Below, piece after piece: positions 48,625 to 61,685 of a stretch of 64,000 bases of DNA. The position numbers and the translations under genes were made by a program. The stretch is from Stomorhina lunata (Eukaryota > Arthropoda > Insecta > Diptera > Rhiniidae), in the NCBI GenBank assembly GCA_933228675.1, contig OW121744.1, forward strand, positions 93,580,885-93,644,884, written 5' to 3'. Position 1 is the stretch's first letter, and every line of letters begins with the position of its first letter. The notes beneath the pieces are model-generated. The model was not told where the DNA came from and did no database searches. It was given only the letters and a program-made list of their open reading frames with translations.

Positions 48625-49246
48625 TTATACCCTTCACCACCATCGGTGGAAAGGGTATTATAAGTTTGTGCTGATGTATGTAACGCATGGAAGTATTTGT
48701 CTTAGACCCACCTTTTAGTATACCAATAGGCTTATAATCACTTTCTGAGTAGACTTAGCGATGTCCGTCGGTCTGTATATATTGGCGACAAATATCAATA
48801 TTTTTTCATGAAATTTAAATCAAGTACTGCTTATGTAAACCAAAATCACTGTACAAAATTTTGTTAAATTTCGTCGGTCCATATTTGGCCATAGCTCCCA
48901 TAAAAACTTTTCTTTAAAAACGAACTAAATGAGACAAAAATCACTAAAACGCTCGTAAATCTAAAGATAATGAGAATTTTAAGTTTATTTTTTGCATACA
49001 TAATTTTGGTAACAACTGTAATCAACTTGAAAAATTTCGAGATAATCGGTCCATATTTGACCCTAGCTCTCATATAAGTCCAAATAACGGAAACAGCTAA
49101 AATATATAAGTTTTGAGAAAATGTTTGTATGATGGCAAAATTTAGCAAATATTTGTCTTTATACAGGAAAAATAACACCTTTGACCCCTTAGTGGTGAAG
49201 GGTATCGTATGGTCGGGCTTGACCGACTATAGCACTTTCTTACTTA
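48625..49246 (+). mobile_element. Family B element copy B9 with internal deletion
   Basis: TTATACCCTTCACCACC at the 5' end and the hairpin plus CTTACTTA at the 3' end. About 622 bases, because some 170 bases after the GTCGGTCTG tract near 48775 are deleted. It lies head-to-head with B8. The CTTACTTA terminus is shared with B7, suggesting a B7/B9 subfamily. Confidence 0.88.
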
Positions 49247-50340
49247 TTGTACATATAATGTGTCATTGTGTTGCCCATCACTGCTCCAGATAAAAGTTTT
49301 GGTATCTGTGTTCGTAGAAAACTACTTAGCATATTCCCAGGAATCTTTAGTTGCTTTAATTGTATTGGTTTTAAAAATTTAAGGAATTCACTTTAGTATT
49401 TTTTTCGCCTCATCAGATTATTAATATATAGTTAAGACATTCTGTGGTGTTTTATCTACCAACAGCTAGAGTCAGTCTTCAGCTGTTGTCATCAAGTTTG
49501 TTTTTATCTTATCGTAATTCCGTTTCCTCTTCGGTTTCGTGGATAATTTATTGCGTTGTTTTGTTTCCGTTTGAGACGTGATGACGACACTATTTGACGG
49601 CATTTGGCTCGTTATGAGTTATTAAATTATTATCCTTACAAATAAATACTTAAAATATGTTGGAGGTAACTTGAAAAAAAAAACAAAATCTACAGATTTA
49701 TTTACTTGCATAAAAAGCACATTAAATTGCATTAGCGAAATTAAAGATTGATTTATTACTTATTCCATTCAATTCTATTTTATTTTATATATTTACTTGC
49801 TTTCATATTTTTCTTGAATAAATTTCATCGGCTAATGATATTTTCCTCGAAGAAAATATGTTGAAAATTATAAGAACATCAATTTGAAAAGAAGAACAAG
49901 TGTAACGTCGGCTTAAGAGGCAAAACTGCTAAGTCCACTTTTACCTAAATTGAGATCTTGATGTGATTTGTTAAAAAAAGATACCCTTCATAGACCAGCA
50001 TGCAATTTTTCTTCAATTGAAGTAAGTCAGAAGTTTGATAAGAAAAACTGCTAAATGCTTTTACAACAAATTTTTGTAAGAAAAACTGCTTTAGTTTAGA
50101 AATTTTAATGAGTTTGTAAACATTTTTTTTTAATAAATTAAGTTCTTGTCTCTCTACAAAATTTGCCTAAAGTGAGTTATCAGGTTTGCATTTTACATCA
50201 AGTAACGACATTTTCCTCGAAGAAAATATATTGGAAATTATTATAACATCAATTTAAAAAAGAATAAGTATATAAATAATTCGTTAAGTTCTAGTGAATT
50301 TATTAAACAAACGCAAGAAAGGAGGGGGATATGTATTAGG
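49247..50340. other. Unique AT-rich stretch, no gene supported
   Basis: About 1.1 kb. The word CGACATTTTCCTCGAAGAAAAT-like phrase occurs twice (near 49840 and 50208) together with ATTATAAGAACATCAATTT-like sequence, a diverged ~370-bp spaced duplication. No gene is visible. Confidence 0.6.
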
Positions 50341-50640
50341 GTTTTTCTATAATGTGTTTTTTTTATAGAAAATTTTTCTATCAAAAATTTTTCTATAGAA
50401 ATTTTTTCTATCAAAAATTTTTCTATAGAAAATTTTTCTATCAAAAATTTGTCTATAGAAAATTTTTATTAAAAATTTTTCTATAGAAAATATTTCTATT
50501 AAAAATTTTTCTATAGAAAATTTTTCTATTAAAACCTTTTCTAAAGAAAATTTTTTTATCAAAAATAATTCTATAGAAAATTATTTTATCAAAAATTTTT
50601 TTACTGAAAAGATTTCTGTATAAATATTTGTTTATTGTTT
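50341..50640. repeat. Satellite array S8, degenerate ~30-bp monomer
   Basis: About ten diverged monomers of TTTTCTATAGAAAA joined to TTTTTCTATCAAAAA-like linkers. The linker itself looks like a second, mutated core. It resembles S7 and lies immediately before S9, so it is probably the decayed edge from which S9 expanded. Confidence 0.9.
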
Positions 50641-50664
50641 ATATCTGTATTAATATTTGTTTAA

Positions 50665-53600
50665 ATATTTCTATCGTAAATTTTTCTATAGAAAAATATT
50701 TCTAACGAAAATTTTTCTATAGAAAAATATTTCTATCGAAAATTTTTCTATAGAAAAATATTTCTATCGAAAATTTTTCTATAGAAAAATATTTCTATCG
50801 AAAATTTTTCTATAGAAAAATATTTCTATCGAAAATTTTTCTATAGAAAAATATTTCTATCGAAAATTTTTCTATAGAAAAATATTTCTATCGAAAATTT
50901 TTCTATAGAAAAATATTTCTATCGAAAATTTTTCTATAGAAAAATATTTCTATCGAAAATTTTTCTATAGAAAAATATTTCTATCGAAAATTTTTCTATA
51001 GAAAAATATTTCTATCGAAAATTTTTCTATAGAAAAATATTTCTATCGAAAATTTTTCTATAGAAAAATATTTCTATCGAAAATTTTTCTATAGAAAAAT
51101 ATTTTTATCGAAAATTTTTCTATAGAAAAATATTTCTATCGAAAATTTTTCTATAGAAAAATATTTCTATCGAAAATTTTTCTATAGAAAAATATTTCTA
51201 TCGAAAATTTTTCTAAAGAAAAATATTTCTATCGAAAATTTTTCTATAGAAAAATATTTCTATCGAAAATTTTTCTATAGAAAAATATTTCTATCGAAAA
51301 TTTTTCTATAGAAAAATATTTCTATCGAAAATTTTTCTATAGAAAAATATTTCTATCGAAAATTTTTCTATAGAAAAATATTTCTATCGAAAATTTTTCT
51401 ATAGAAAAATATTTCTATCGAAAATTTTTCTATAGAAAAATATTTCTATCGAAAATTTTTCTATAGAAAAATATTTCTATCGAAAATTTTTCTATAGAAA
51501 AATATTTCTATCGAAAATTTTTCTATAGAAAAATATTTCTATCGAAAATTTTTCTATAGAAAAATATTTCTATCGAAAATTTTTCTATAGAAAAATATTT
51601 CTATCGAAAATTTTTCTATAGAAAAATATTTCTATCGAAAATTTTTCTATAGAAAAATATTTCTATCGAAAATTTTTCTATAGAAAAATATTTCTATCGA
51701 AAATTTTTCTATAGAAAAATATTTCTATCGAAAATTTTTCTATAGAAAAATATTTCTATCGAAAATTTTTCTATAGAAAAATATTTCTATCGAAAATTTT
51801 TCTATAGAAAAATATTTCTATCGAAAATTTTTCTATAGAAAAATATTTCTATCGAAAATTTTTCTATAGAAAAATATTTCTATCGAAAATTTTTCTATAG
51901 AAAAATATTTCTATCGAAAATTTTTCTATAGAAAAATATTTCTATCGAAAATTTTTCTATAGAAAAATATTTCTATCGAAAATTTTTCTATAGAAAAATA
52001 TTTCTATCGAAAATTTTTCTATAGAAAAATATTTCTATCGAAAATTTTTCTATAGAAAAATATTTCTATCGAAAATTTTTCTATAGAAAAATATTTCTAT
52101 CGAAAATTTTTCTATAGAAAAATATTTCTATCGAAAATTTTTCTATAGAAAAATATTTCTATCGAAAATTTTTCTATAGAAAAATATTTCTATCGAAAAT
52201 TTTTCTATAGAAAAATATTTCTATCGAAAATTTTTCTATAGAAAAATATTTCTATCGAAAATTTTTCTATAGAAAAATATTTCTATCGAAAATTATTCTA
52301 TAGAAAAATATTTCTATCGAAAATTTTTCTATAGAAAAATATTTCTATCGAAAATTTTTCTATAGAAAAATATTTCTATCGAAAATTTTTCTATAGAAAA
52401 ATATTTCTATCGAAAATTTTTCTATAGAAAAATATTTCTATCGAAAATTTTTCTATAGAAAAATATTTCTATCGAAAATTTTTCTATAGAAAAATATTTC
52501 TATCGAAAATTTTTCTATAGAAAAATATTTCTATCGAAAATTTTTCTATAGAAAAATATTTCTATCGAAAATTTTTCTATAGAAAAATATTTCTATCGAA
52601 AATTTTTCTATAGAAAAATATTTCTATCGAAAATTTTTCTATAGAAAAATATTTCTATCGAAAATTTTTATATGGAAAAATATTTCTATCGAAATTTTTC
52701 AATGGAAAAATATTTCTATCGAAAATTTTTCTATAGAAAAATATTTCTATCGAAAATTTTTCTATAGAAAAATATTTCTATCGAAAATTTTTCTATAGAA
52801 AAATATTTCTATCGAAAATTTTTCTATAGAAAAATATTTCTATCGAAAATTTTTATATGGAAAAATATTTCTATCGAAAATTTTTCTATAGAAAAATATT
52901 TCTATCGAAAATTTTTCTACAGAAAAATATTTCTATCGAAAATTTTTCTACAGAAAAATATTTCTATCGAAAATTTTTCTATAGAAAAATATTTCTGTCG
53001 AAAATTTTTCTATAGAAAAATATTTCTATCGAAAATTTTTCTATAGAAAAATATTTCTATCGAAAATTTTTCTATAGAAAAATATTTCTATCGAAAATTT
53101 TTCTATAGAAAAATATTTCTATCGAAAATTTTTCTATAGAAAAATATTTCTATCGAAAATTTTTCTATAGAAAAATATTTCTATCGAAAATTTTTCTATA
53201 GAAAAATATTTCTATCGAAAATTTTTCTATAGAAAAATATTTCTATCGAAAATTTTTCTATAGAAAAATATTTCTATCGAAAATTTTTCTATAGAAAAAT
53301 ATTTCTATCGAAAATTTTTCTATAGAAAAATATTTCTATCGAAAATTTTTCTATAGAAAAATATTTCTATCGAAAATTTTTCTATAGAAAAATATTTCTA
53401 TCGAAAATTTTTCTATAGAAAAATATTTCTATCGAAAATTTTTCTATAGAAAAATATTTCTATCGAAAACTTTTCTATAGAAAAATATTTCTATCGAAAA
53501 TTTTTCTATAGAAAAATATTTCTATCGAAAATTTTTCTATAGAAAAATATTTCTATCGAAAATTTTTCTATAGAAAAATATTTCTATCGAAAATTTTTCT

Positions 53601-55918
53601 ATAGAAAAATATTTCTATCGAAAATTTTTCTATAGAAAAATATTTCTATCGAAAATTTTTCTATAGAAAAATATTTCTATCGAAAATTTTTCTATAGAAA
53701 AATATTTCTATCGAAAATTTTTCTATAGAAAAATATTTCTATCGAAAATTTTTCTATAGAAAAATATTTCTATCGAAAATTTTTATATGGAAAAATATTT
53801 CTATCGAAATTTTTCAATGGAAAAATATTTCTATCGAAAATTTTTCTATAGAAAAATATTTCTATCGAAAATTTTTCTATAGAAAAATATTTCTATCGAA
53901 AATTTTTCTATAGAAAAATATTTCTATCGAAAATTTTTCTATAGAAAAATATTTCTATCGAAAATTTTTATATGGAAAAATATTTCTATCGAAAATTTTT
54001 CTATAGAAAAATATTTCTATCGAAAATTTTTCTACAGAAAAATATTTCTATCGAAAATTTTTCTACAGAAAAATATTTCTATCGAAAATTTTTCTATAGA
54101 AAAATATTTCTGTCGAAAATTTTTCTATAGAAAAATATTTCTATCGAAAATTTTTCTATAGAAAAATATTTCTATCGAAAATTTTTCTATAGAAAAATAT
54201 TTCTATCGAAAATTTTTCTATAGAAAAATATTTCTATCGAAAATTTTTCTATAGAAAAATATTTCTATCGAAAATTTTTCTATAGAAAAATATTTCTATC
54301 GAAAATTTTTCTATAGAAAAATATTTCTATCGAAAATTTTTCTATAGAAAAATATTTCTATCGAAAATTTTTCTATAGAAAAATATTTCTATCGAAAATT
54401 TTTCTATAGAAAAATATTTCTATCGAAAATTTTTCTATAGAAAAATATTTCTATCGAAAATTTTTCTATAGAAAAATATTTCTATCGAAAATTTTTCTAT
54501 AGAAAAATATTTCTATCGAAAATTTTTCTATAGAAAAATATTTCTATCGAAAATTTTTCTATAGAAAAATATTTCTATCGAAAATTTTTCTATAGAAAAA
54601 TATTTCTATCGAAAACTTTTCTATAGAAAAATATTTCTATCGAAAATTTTTCTATAGAAAAATATTTCTATCGAAAATTTTTCTATAGAAAAATATTTCT
54701 ATCGAAAATTTTTCTATAGAAAAATATTTCTATCGAAAATTTTTCTATAGAAAAATATTTCTATCGAAAATTTTTCTATAGAAAAATATTTCTATCGAAA
54801 ATTTTTATATGGAAAAATATTTCTATCGAAATTTTTCAATGGAAAAATATTTCTATCGAAAATTTTTCTATAGAAAAATATTTCTATCGAAAATTTTTCT
54901 ATAGAAAAATATTTCTATCGAAAATTTTTCTATAGAAAAATATTTCTATCGAAAATTTTTCTATAGAAAAATATTTCTATCGAAAATTTTTATATGGAAA
55001 AATATTTCTATCGAAAATTTTTCTATAGAAAAATATTTCTATCGAAAATTTTTCTACAGAAAAATATTTCTATCGAAAATTTTTCTACAGAAAAATATTT
55101 CTATCGAAAATTTTTCTATAGAAAAATATTTCTGTCGAAAATTTTTCTATAGAAAAATATTTCTATCGAAAATTTTTCTATAGAAAAATATTTCTATCGA
55201 AAATTTTTCTATAGAAAAATATTTCTATCGAAAATTTTTCTATAGAAAAATATTTCTATCGAAAATTTTTCTATAGAAAAATATTTCTATCGAAAATTTT
55301 TCTATAGAAAAATATTTCTATCGAAAATTTTTCTATAGAAAAATATTTCTATCGAAAATTTTTCTATAGAAAAATATTTCTATCGAAAATTTTTCTATAG
55401 AAAAATATTTCTATCGAAAATTTTTCTATAGAAAAATATTTCTATCGAAAATTTTTCTATAGAAAAATATTTCTATCGAAAATTTTTCTATAGAAAAATA
55501 TTTCTATCGAAAATTTTTCTATAGAAAAATATTTCTATCGAAAATTTTTCTATAGAAAAATATTTCTATCGAAAATTTTTCTATAGAAAAATATTTCTAT
55601 CGAAAATTTTTCTATAGAAAAATATTTCTATCGAAAACTTTTCTATAGAAAAATATTTCTATCGAAAATTTTTCTATAGAAAAATATTTCTATCGAAAAT
55701 TTTTCTATAGAAAAATATTTCTATCGAAAATTTTTCTATAGAAAAATATTTCTATCGAAAATTTTTCTATAGAAAAATATTTCTATCGAAAATTTTTCTT
55801 TAAAAAATATTTCTATCAAAAATTTGTCTATAGAAAAATATTTCTATCGAAAATTTTTATATGGAAAAATATTTCTATCGAAATTTTTCTATGGAAAAAT
55901 ATTTCTATCGATAATTTT
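50665..55918. repeat. Satellite array S9, 31-bp monomer with higher-order repeats
   Basis: The largest and most homogeneous array: about 5.25 kb, roughly 169 monomers of TTTTCTATAGAAAA plus ATATTTCTATCGAAAAT (17). The linker contains a second near-core, TTTCTATCGAAAA, so each monomer is in effect a dimer of two ~15-bp units. Up to about 52660 nearly all monomers are identical. From 52671 variant monomers (TATATGG, CAATGG, two CTACAG, CTGTCG, GAAAACTTTTC) recur in the same order at offsets of 1115 and then 1022 bases, a higher-order repeat of about 33 to 36 monomers. The right edge decays at 55795-55918. Confidence 0.98.
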
Positions 55919-57044
55919 TCTGACTCAAACGCTTTTGTATATTTACTTATTACCGGGCACAAAACATGTTTACTTGGAAGGTTTACCTTTGTCAACTTAA
56001 TCTTCTTTTTTTAACTAATTTAGTCATTTGACTGTTTAAATGGTGCTGCTGTGGTTAGCTATTTTTCTTCTTTTTTTCTGTATTCAATTCAATATTACAA
56101 TGTATTTAATTCTTTTGTTTTACATTAAACAATTTTAGGAATTATTCTAAATTTAGCAAATATTTTGTTGTTAGCAACGAAATGTGAAATGCAACTAGAA
56201 TTACCCAGGCAACTGGTAAATGCTGGTGCTGCTAATTTCTCTTCGGTGTGATAATGTTGCAATGAACTCAACTGAACTGAAAATTGAACTACAAATTTAA
56301 AACAACTGAAACTTAAATATTCTTTAGTTGTATGAACAATTTAGTATTGGTTGGTTGTATGGTACATACGTAGGTATTTGGTTGAAATATTGTGCAATAT
56401 GTTCTATCAACTGTTTGCCAGTCTGTCTGTCTGGCTGGCTTGTCTATGCAACTGAGTTACGGCTCTGCACGTGTGGTAAATATTTTATCACGTGTTCATG
56501 CCACCATATCACGTTGTAGAACAATTGACATTAACTGGCATTCATGCCATTTAGACAAAGTTGAGTTGACTAATTGCTTTCCGTTATTAGTCAACAACAC
56601 AAAGCCAATGCCATAGCGATACCCGGCAATAGCAACATTTTCAACAATACAAATATGTAAGTAAATAAAAAGCATCAGCATTAGTTCTGGTATGCTATAC
56701 CAACTCAAATGTATGTTTGTTTAAATGTTGCATCTAGTAGCAGTTTTTAAGTTAATAACAATGACTAAAAAACTCCTGACATTAACAGAACTTAAGTTAC
56801 AAATGCTAAAGAAGCTCTATGCCCCCGTTTACCCATATTGCTGCTGTTTTTGCTTAAAATACCTATACATGCTACATATTCTAGATTCAGTTGTTGTTGC
56901 TGCCGATTCTGGTGTGTTACTGTTTGCAGCCTGATAAGTTGTCAGCATAAAACACAAATGCAGCAACAAATTATAGCAACTAAATAAAAGACAAAAACTG
57001 AACTTAAAACATTTATGCAGTAACTTAAAAATGCCTATGTTTTT
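55919..57044. other. Unique stretch, no gene supported
   Basis: About 1.1 kb, slightly less A/T-rich than other unique stretches, with several overlapping frames of 63 to 76 residues on both strands (56328-57059). None has a domain or a consistent reading frame. A CAGTCTGTCTGTCTGGCTGG tract lies near 56419. An exon cannot be excluded but I have no positive evidence. Confidence 0.55.
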
Positions 57045-59933
57045 TAGGAAATTTTTCAAAAATTTCCTCTTTTATGGGAAATTTTTCAAAAATTTCCCCT
57101 TTTATAGGAAATTTTTCAAAAATTTCCTATTTTATAGGAAATTTTTCAAAAATTTCCTATTTTTATAGGAAATTTTTCAAAAATTTCCTATTTTTATAGG
57201 AAATTTTTCAAAATTTCCTATTTTTATAGGAAATTTTTCAAAAATTTCCTATTTTTATAGGAAATTTTTCCAAAAATTTCCTATTTTTATAGGAAATTTT
57301 CAAAAATTTCCTATTTTTATAGGAAATTTTCAAAAATTTCTCATTTTATAGGAAATTTTTCAAAATTTCCTATTTTTATAGGAAATTTTTCAAAAATTTC
57401 CTATTTTTATAGGAAATTTTTCAAAAATTTCCTATTTTTATAGGAAATTTTTCAAAAATTTCCTATTTTTATAGGAAATTTTTCAAAATTTCCTATTTTT
57501 ATAGGAAATTTTTTCAAAAATTTCCTATTTTTATAGGAAATTTTTCAAAAATTTCCTATTTTTATAGGAAATTTTTCAAAAATTTCCTATTTTTATAGGA
57601 AATTTTTCAAAAATTCCTATTTTTATAGGAAATTTTTCAAAATTTCCTATTTTTATAGGAAATTTTTCAAAAATTTCCTATTTTTATAGGAAATTTTTCA
57701 AAAATTTCCTATTTTTATAGGAAAATTTTTCAAAAATTTCCTATTTTTTATAGGAAATTTTTCAAAAATTTCCTATTTTTATAGGCAAATTTTTCAAAAA
57801 TTTCCTATTTTTATAGGAAATTTTTCAAAAATTTCTCTATTTTTATAGGAAAATTTTTCAAAAATTTCCTATTTTTATAGGAAATTTTTCACAAATTTCC
57901 TATTTTTTATAGGAAATTTTTCAAAAATTTCCTATTTTTATAGGAAATTTTTCAAAAATTTCCTATTTTTCAAAAAATTTCCTATTTTTATAGGAAATTT
58001 TTCAAAAATTTCCTATTTTTATAGGAAATTTTTCAAAAATTTCCTATTTTTTATAGGAAATTTTTCAAAAATTTCCTATTTTTATAGGAAATTTTTCAAA
58101 ATTTCCTATTTTTATAGGAATTTTTCAAAATTTTCCTTTTTATAGGAAATTTTTCAAAAATTTCCTATTTTTATAGGAAATTTTTCAAAAATTTCCTATT
58201 TTTATAGGAAATTTTTCAAAAATTTCCTATTTTTATAGGAAATTTTTCAAAAATTTCCTATTTTTATAGGAAATTTTTCAAAAATTTCCTATTTTTATAG
58301 GAAATTTTTCAAAAATTTCCTATTTTTATAGGAAATTTTTCAAAAATTTCCTATTTTTATAGGAAATTTTTCAAAAATTTCCTATTTTTATAGGAAATTT
58401 TTTCAAAAATTTCCTATTTTTATAGGAAATTTTTCAAAAATTTCCTATTTTTATAGGAAATTTTTTCAAAAATTTCCTATTTTTATAGGAAATTTTTTCA
58501 AAAATTTCCTATTTTTATAGGAAATTTTTCAAAAATTTCCTATTTTTATAGGAAATTTTTCAAAAATTTCCTATTTTTATAGGAAATTTTTCAAAAATTT
58601 CCTATTTTTATAGGAAATTTTTCAAAAATTTCCTATTTTTATAGGAAATTTTTCAAAAATTTCCTATTTTTATAGGAAATTTTCAAAAATTTCCTATTTT
58701 TATAGGAAATTTTTCAAAAATTTCCTATTTTTTATAGGAAATTTTTCAAAAATTTCCTATTTTTATAGGAAATTTTTCAAAAATTTCCTATTTTTATAGG
58801 AAATTTTTCAAAAATTTCCTATTTTTATAGGAAATTTTTTCAAAAATTTCCTATTTTTATAGGAAATTTTTCAAAAATTTCCTATTTTTATAGGAAATTT
58901 TTCAAAAAATTTCCTATTTTTATAGGAAATTTTTCCAAAAATTTCCTATTTTTATAGGAAATTTTTCAAAAATTTCCTATTTTTATAGGAAATTTTTCAA
59001 AAATTTCCTATTTTTATAGGAAATTTTTCAAAAAATTTCCTATTTTTATAGGAAATTTTTCAAAAATTTCCTATTTTTATAGGAAATTTTTCAAAAATTT
59101 CCTATTTTTATAGGAAATTTTTCAAAAATTTTCCTATTTTTATAGGAAATTTTTCAAAAATTTCCTATTTTTATAGGAAATTTTTCAAAAATTTCCTATT
59201 TTTATAGGAAATTTTTCAAAAATTTCCTATTTTTATAGGAAATTTTTCAAAAATTTCCTATTTTTATAGGAAAATTTTTCAAAAATTTCCTATTTTTATA
59301 GGAAATTTTTCAAAAAATTTCCTATTTTTATAGGAAATTTTTCAAAAATTTCCTATTTTTATAGGAAATTTTTCAAAAATTTCCTATTTTTATAGGAAAT
59401 TTTTCAAAAATTTCCTATTTTTATAGGAATTTTTCAAAAATTTCCTATTTTTATAGGAAATTTTTCAAAAATTTCCTATTTTTATAGGAAATTTTTCAAA
59501 AATTTCCTATTTTTTATAGGTAATTTTCAAAAATTTCCTATTTTTATAGGAAATTTTTCAAAAATTTCCTATTTTTATAGGAAATTTTTCAAAAATTTCC
59601 TATTTTATAGGAAATTTTTCAAAAATTTGCCTATTTTTATAGGAAATTTTTCAAAATTTCCTATTTTTATAGAAATTTTTCAAAAATTTCCTATTTTTAC
59701 TAGGAAATTTTTCAAAAATTTCCTATTTTTATAGGAAATTTTTCAAAATTTCCTATTTTATAGGAAATTTTTCAAAAATTTCCTATTTTTATAGGAAATT
59801 TTTCAAAAATTTCCTATTTTTATAGGAAATTTTTCAAAAATTTCCTATTTTTATAGGAAATTTTTCAAAAATTTCCTATTTTTATAGGAAATTTTTCAAA
59901 AATTTCCTATTTTTATAGGAAATTTTTCAAAAC
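57045..59933. repeat. Satellite array S10, 31-bp hairpin monomer
   Basis: About 93 monomers. Each is a 27-base inverted repeat, ATAGGAAATTTTT-C-AAAAATTTCCTAT, separated by TTTT. It lacks the CTATAG core of the other arrays; the complementary ATAGG/CCTAT arms instead face each other across the T-run. Monomer length varies between about 29 and 33 almost entirely through single A or T gains and losses, much more than in S9. The first few monomers have CCTTTTAT or CCCCTTTTAT junctions. Confidence 0.97.
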
Positions 59934-61685
59934 ATTTTACACCTTAACGCCTCTGACCTTTCCAATCTATAATCAATAACTATAGTATAGTTAGAATTCC
60001 TTCCTTTTCTCCCTTTAGAGTTTCTGTTTGTTTTTTACTACCATTTTTCTTCTGTCCCATCTATCTATTCGATGTTTCGTCTTTGTCTCTTTGCCAACAT
60101 ATTTGTGTTCATATAAAGTAGTTAATGTCTTGTTATATCCTTATTTGTAATATTCAATGACTGACTTTAACTAAATGCTTTTCCAAAAACTACCAACACA
60201 ACAAGAAACAACAGCAGCAAAAATAAAATTATAAACTTCTGTTTTCCTGTATCTTTTTTGCAAACTGACACAAAGTTTTTTTGGTAACATCAGTAGCACT
60301 AGCAAAATCTAGTCGTAGCAGTCAATGAATGATTATACAATAAAGTTAAATAAACTCTTAGTGACTAATGCTAGATAATAGGTAGAAGAAGAGATTCCTT
60401 TAAATAAAAATACGAAAATTCTTTTGTACTATTCTAAGTTTATTAACATTTATACTATCGGTTTTTGAAGAGGAAGTAAGCTTCAATAANNNNNNNNNNN
60501 NNNNNNNNNNNNNNNNNNNNNNNNNNNNNNNNNNNNNNNNNNNNNNNNNNNNNNNNNNNNNNNNNNNNNNNNNNNNNNNNNNNNNNNNNNNNNNNNNNNN
60601 NNNNNNNNNNNNNNNNNNNNNNNNNNNNNNNNNNNNNNNNNNNNNNNNNNNNNNNNNNNNNNNNNNNNNNNNNNNNNNNNNNNNNNNNNGAACTCTTTCA
60701 GTTCTTTTAAATATCAAGAATAATAAGTTTTCTTCGTTTATTCCTTGTGCTATTGTCTTCCTTGCTACAGATTTTCAAGGCATATATTGCCATGCCAGTC
60801 TAAAAAATGACCTGATATACATACAAGTGGTTACTTAAGGAACAGAAAAAATCTATGAGCCAAGAAAGTTATTGCAAAACGAAAAACTCAAGAGTAAATT
60901 TTGTAATTGTAAACGAAATAGTTGAGAAAATTTATTTTTCAGTCTTCTTGTTGCATTTTTCCTCTTACCCTGAAGTCAATGGAGTGCAAGTAAAGTCGTT
61001 TACGTGCTTAAGAAAAAAAATCGCAGCAAGGGTTGTAAAAATATAAAAGCCAAATATAAATAAAATTTGCAAAATACGAAAAACTATAGATTTTTTGGCC
61101 TTAAATGTCATTTTTATGGTCTGTAAGTTGACCTTAATATTTTTGCTTACTTTATGTATTCAGTCGAAAATCATCTCTTAAATTTGTTTAAATTATTGTC
61201 GTTGTCCTTTAAACAAACTTTTATGGTTGTTTAAAGTTTTGAAACATTTTTCTTTAAGCTTAAGCCTTTTTGCTGCTTTAACGCTAATTACCAACTGATC
61301 TCAATTAGCGTTTTGTCTTTTAGCCATAAATATTTATGCTTAAATGTTTATGGTGTTTGTTGGCGGTTGGTTTTTAGTTTGTTAATTTTTTTATTTTGTT
61401 GTTAAAACATTAAGTAGTTGTAGAACAACTTATAAAAGTTTTACTAAGAATAAAAATAAAAAAAATCCAAAATTAAGAAGCGAACTAAGAAAACAAAGTA
61501 TAAAATGTCAACATAACTTTTGAGTAGTTTTTAAAAATAAAGTGCTAATGATGGCTTTAAAAAAGGGAAGGATAGCCCGGGAAAGAGTACCAAAATTTTG
61601 CAAAAAATAAGTAGGAAAGTTAAGGGAAACAAAATTAATACAGAAGTTGATTCTTAGTTGAACCATATACAGCAAAACTTAGGCG
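59934..61685. other. Unique AT-rich stretch containing an assembly gap
   Basis: About 1.75 kb between arrays S10 and S11, including 200 N's. A 63-residue frame at 60855-61046 has no recognisable domain. No gene is supported. Confidence 0.55.
60490..60689. other. Assembly gap, 200 N
   Basis: Exactly 200 consecutive N's. A round 200 is likely a placeholder of unknown true length. The 105-residue minus frame reported across it consists mostly of undetermined residues. Confidence 0.99.

Noticed and set aside
56328..57059. Cluster of 63-76-residue frames on both strands, possible exon
   Set aside because: Overlapping, opposite-strand, motif-free frames; no splice-site pair or domain I can support.
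60400..60717. 105-residue minus frame
   Set aside because: Crosses the N gap; most residues are undetermined.
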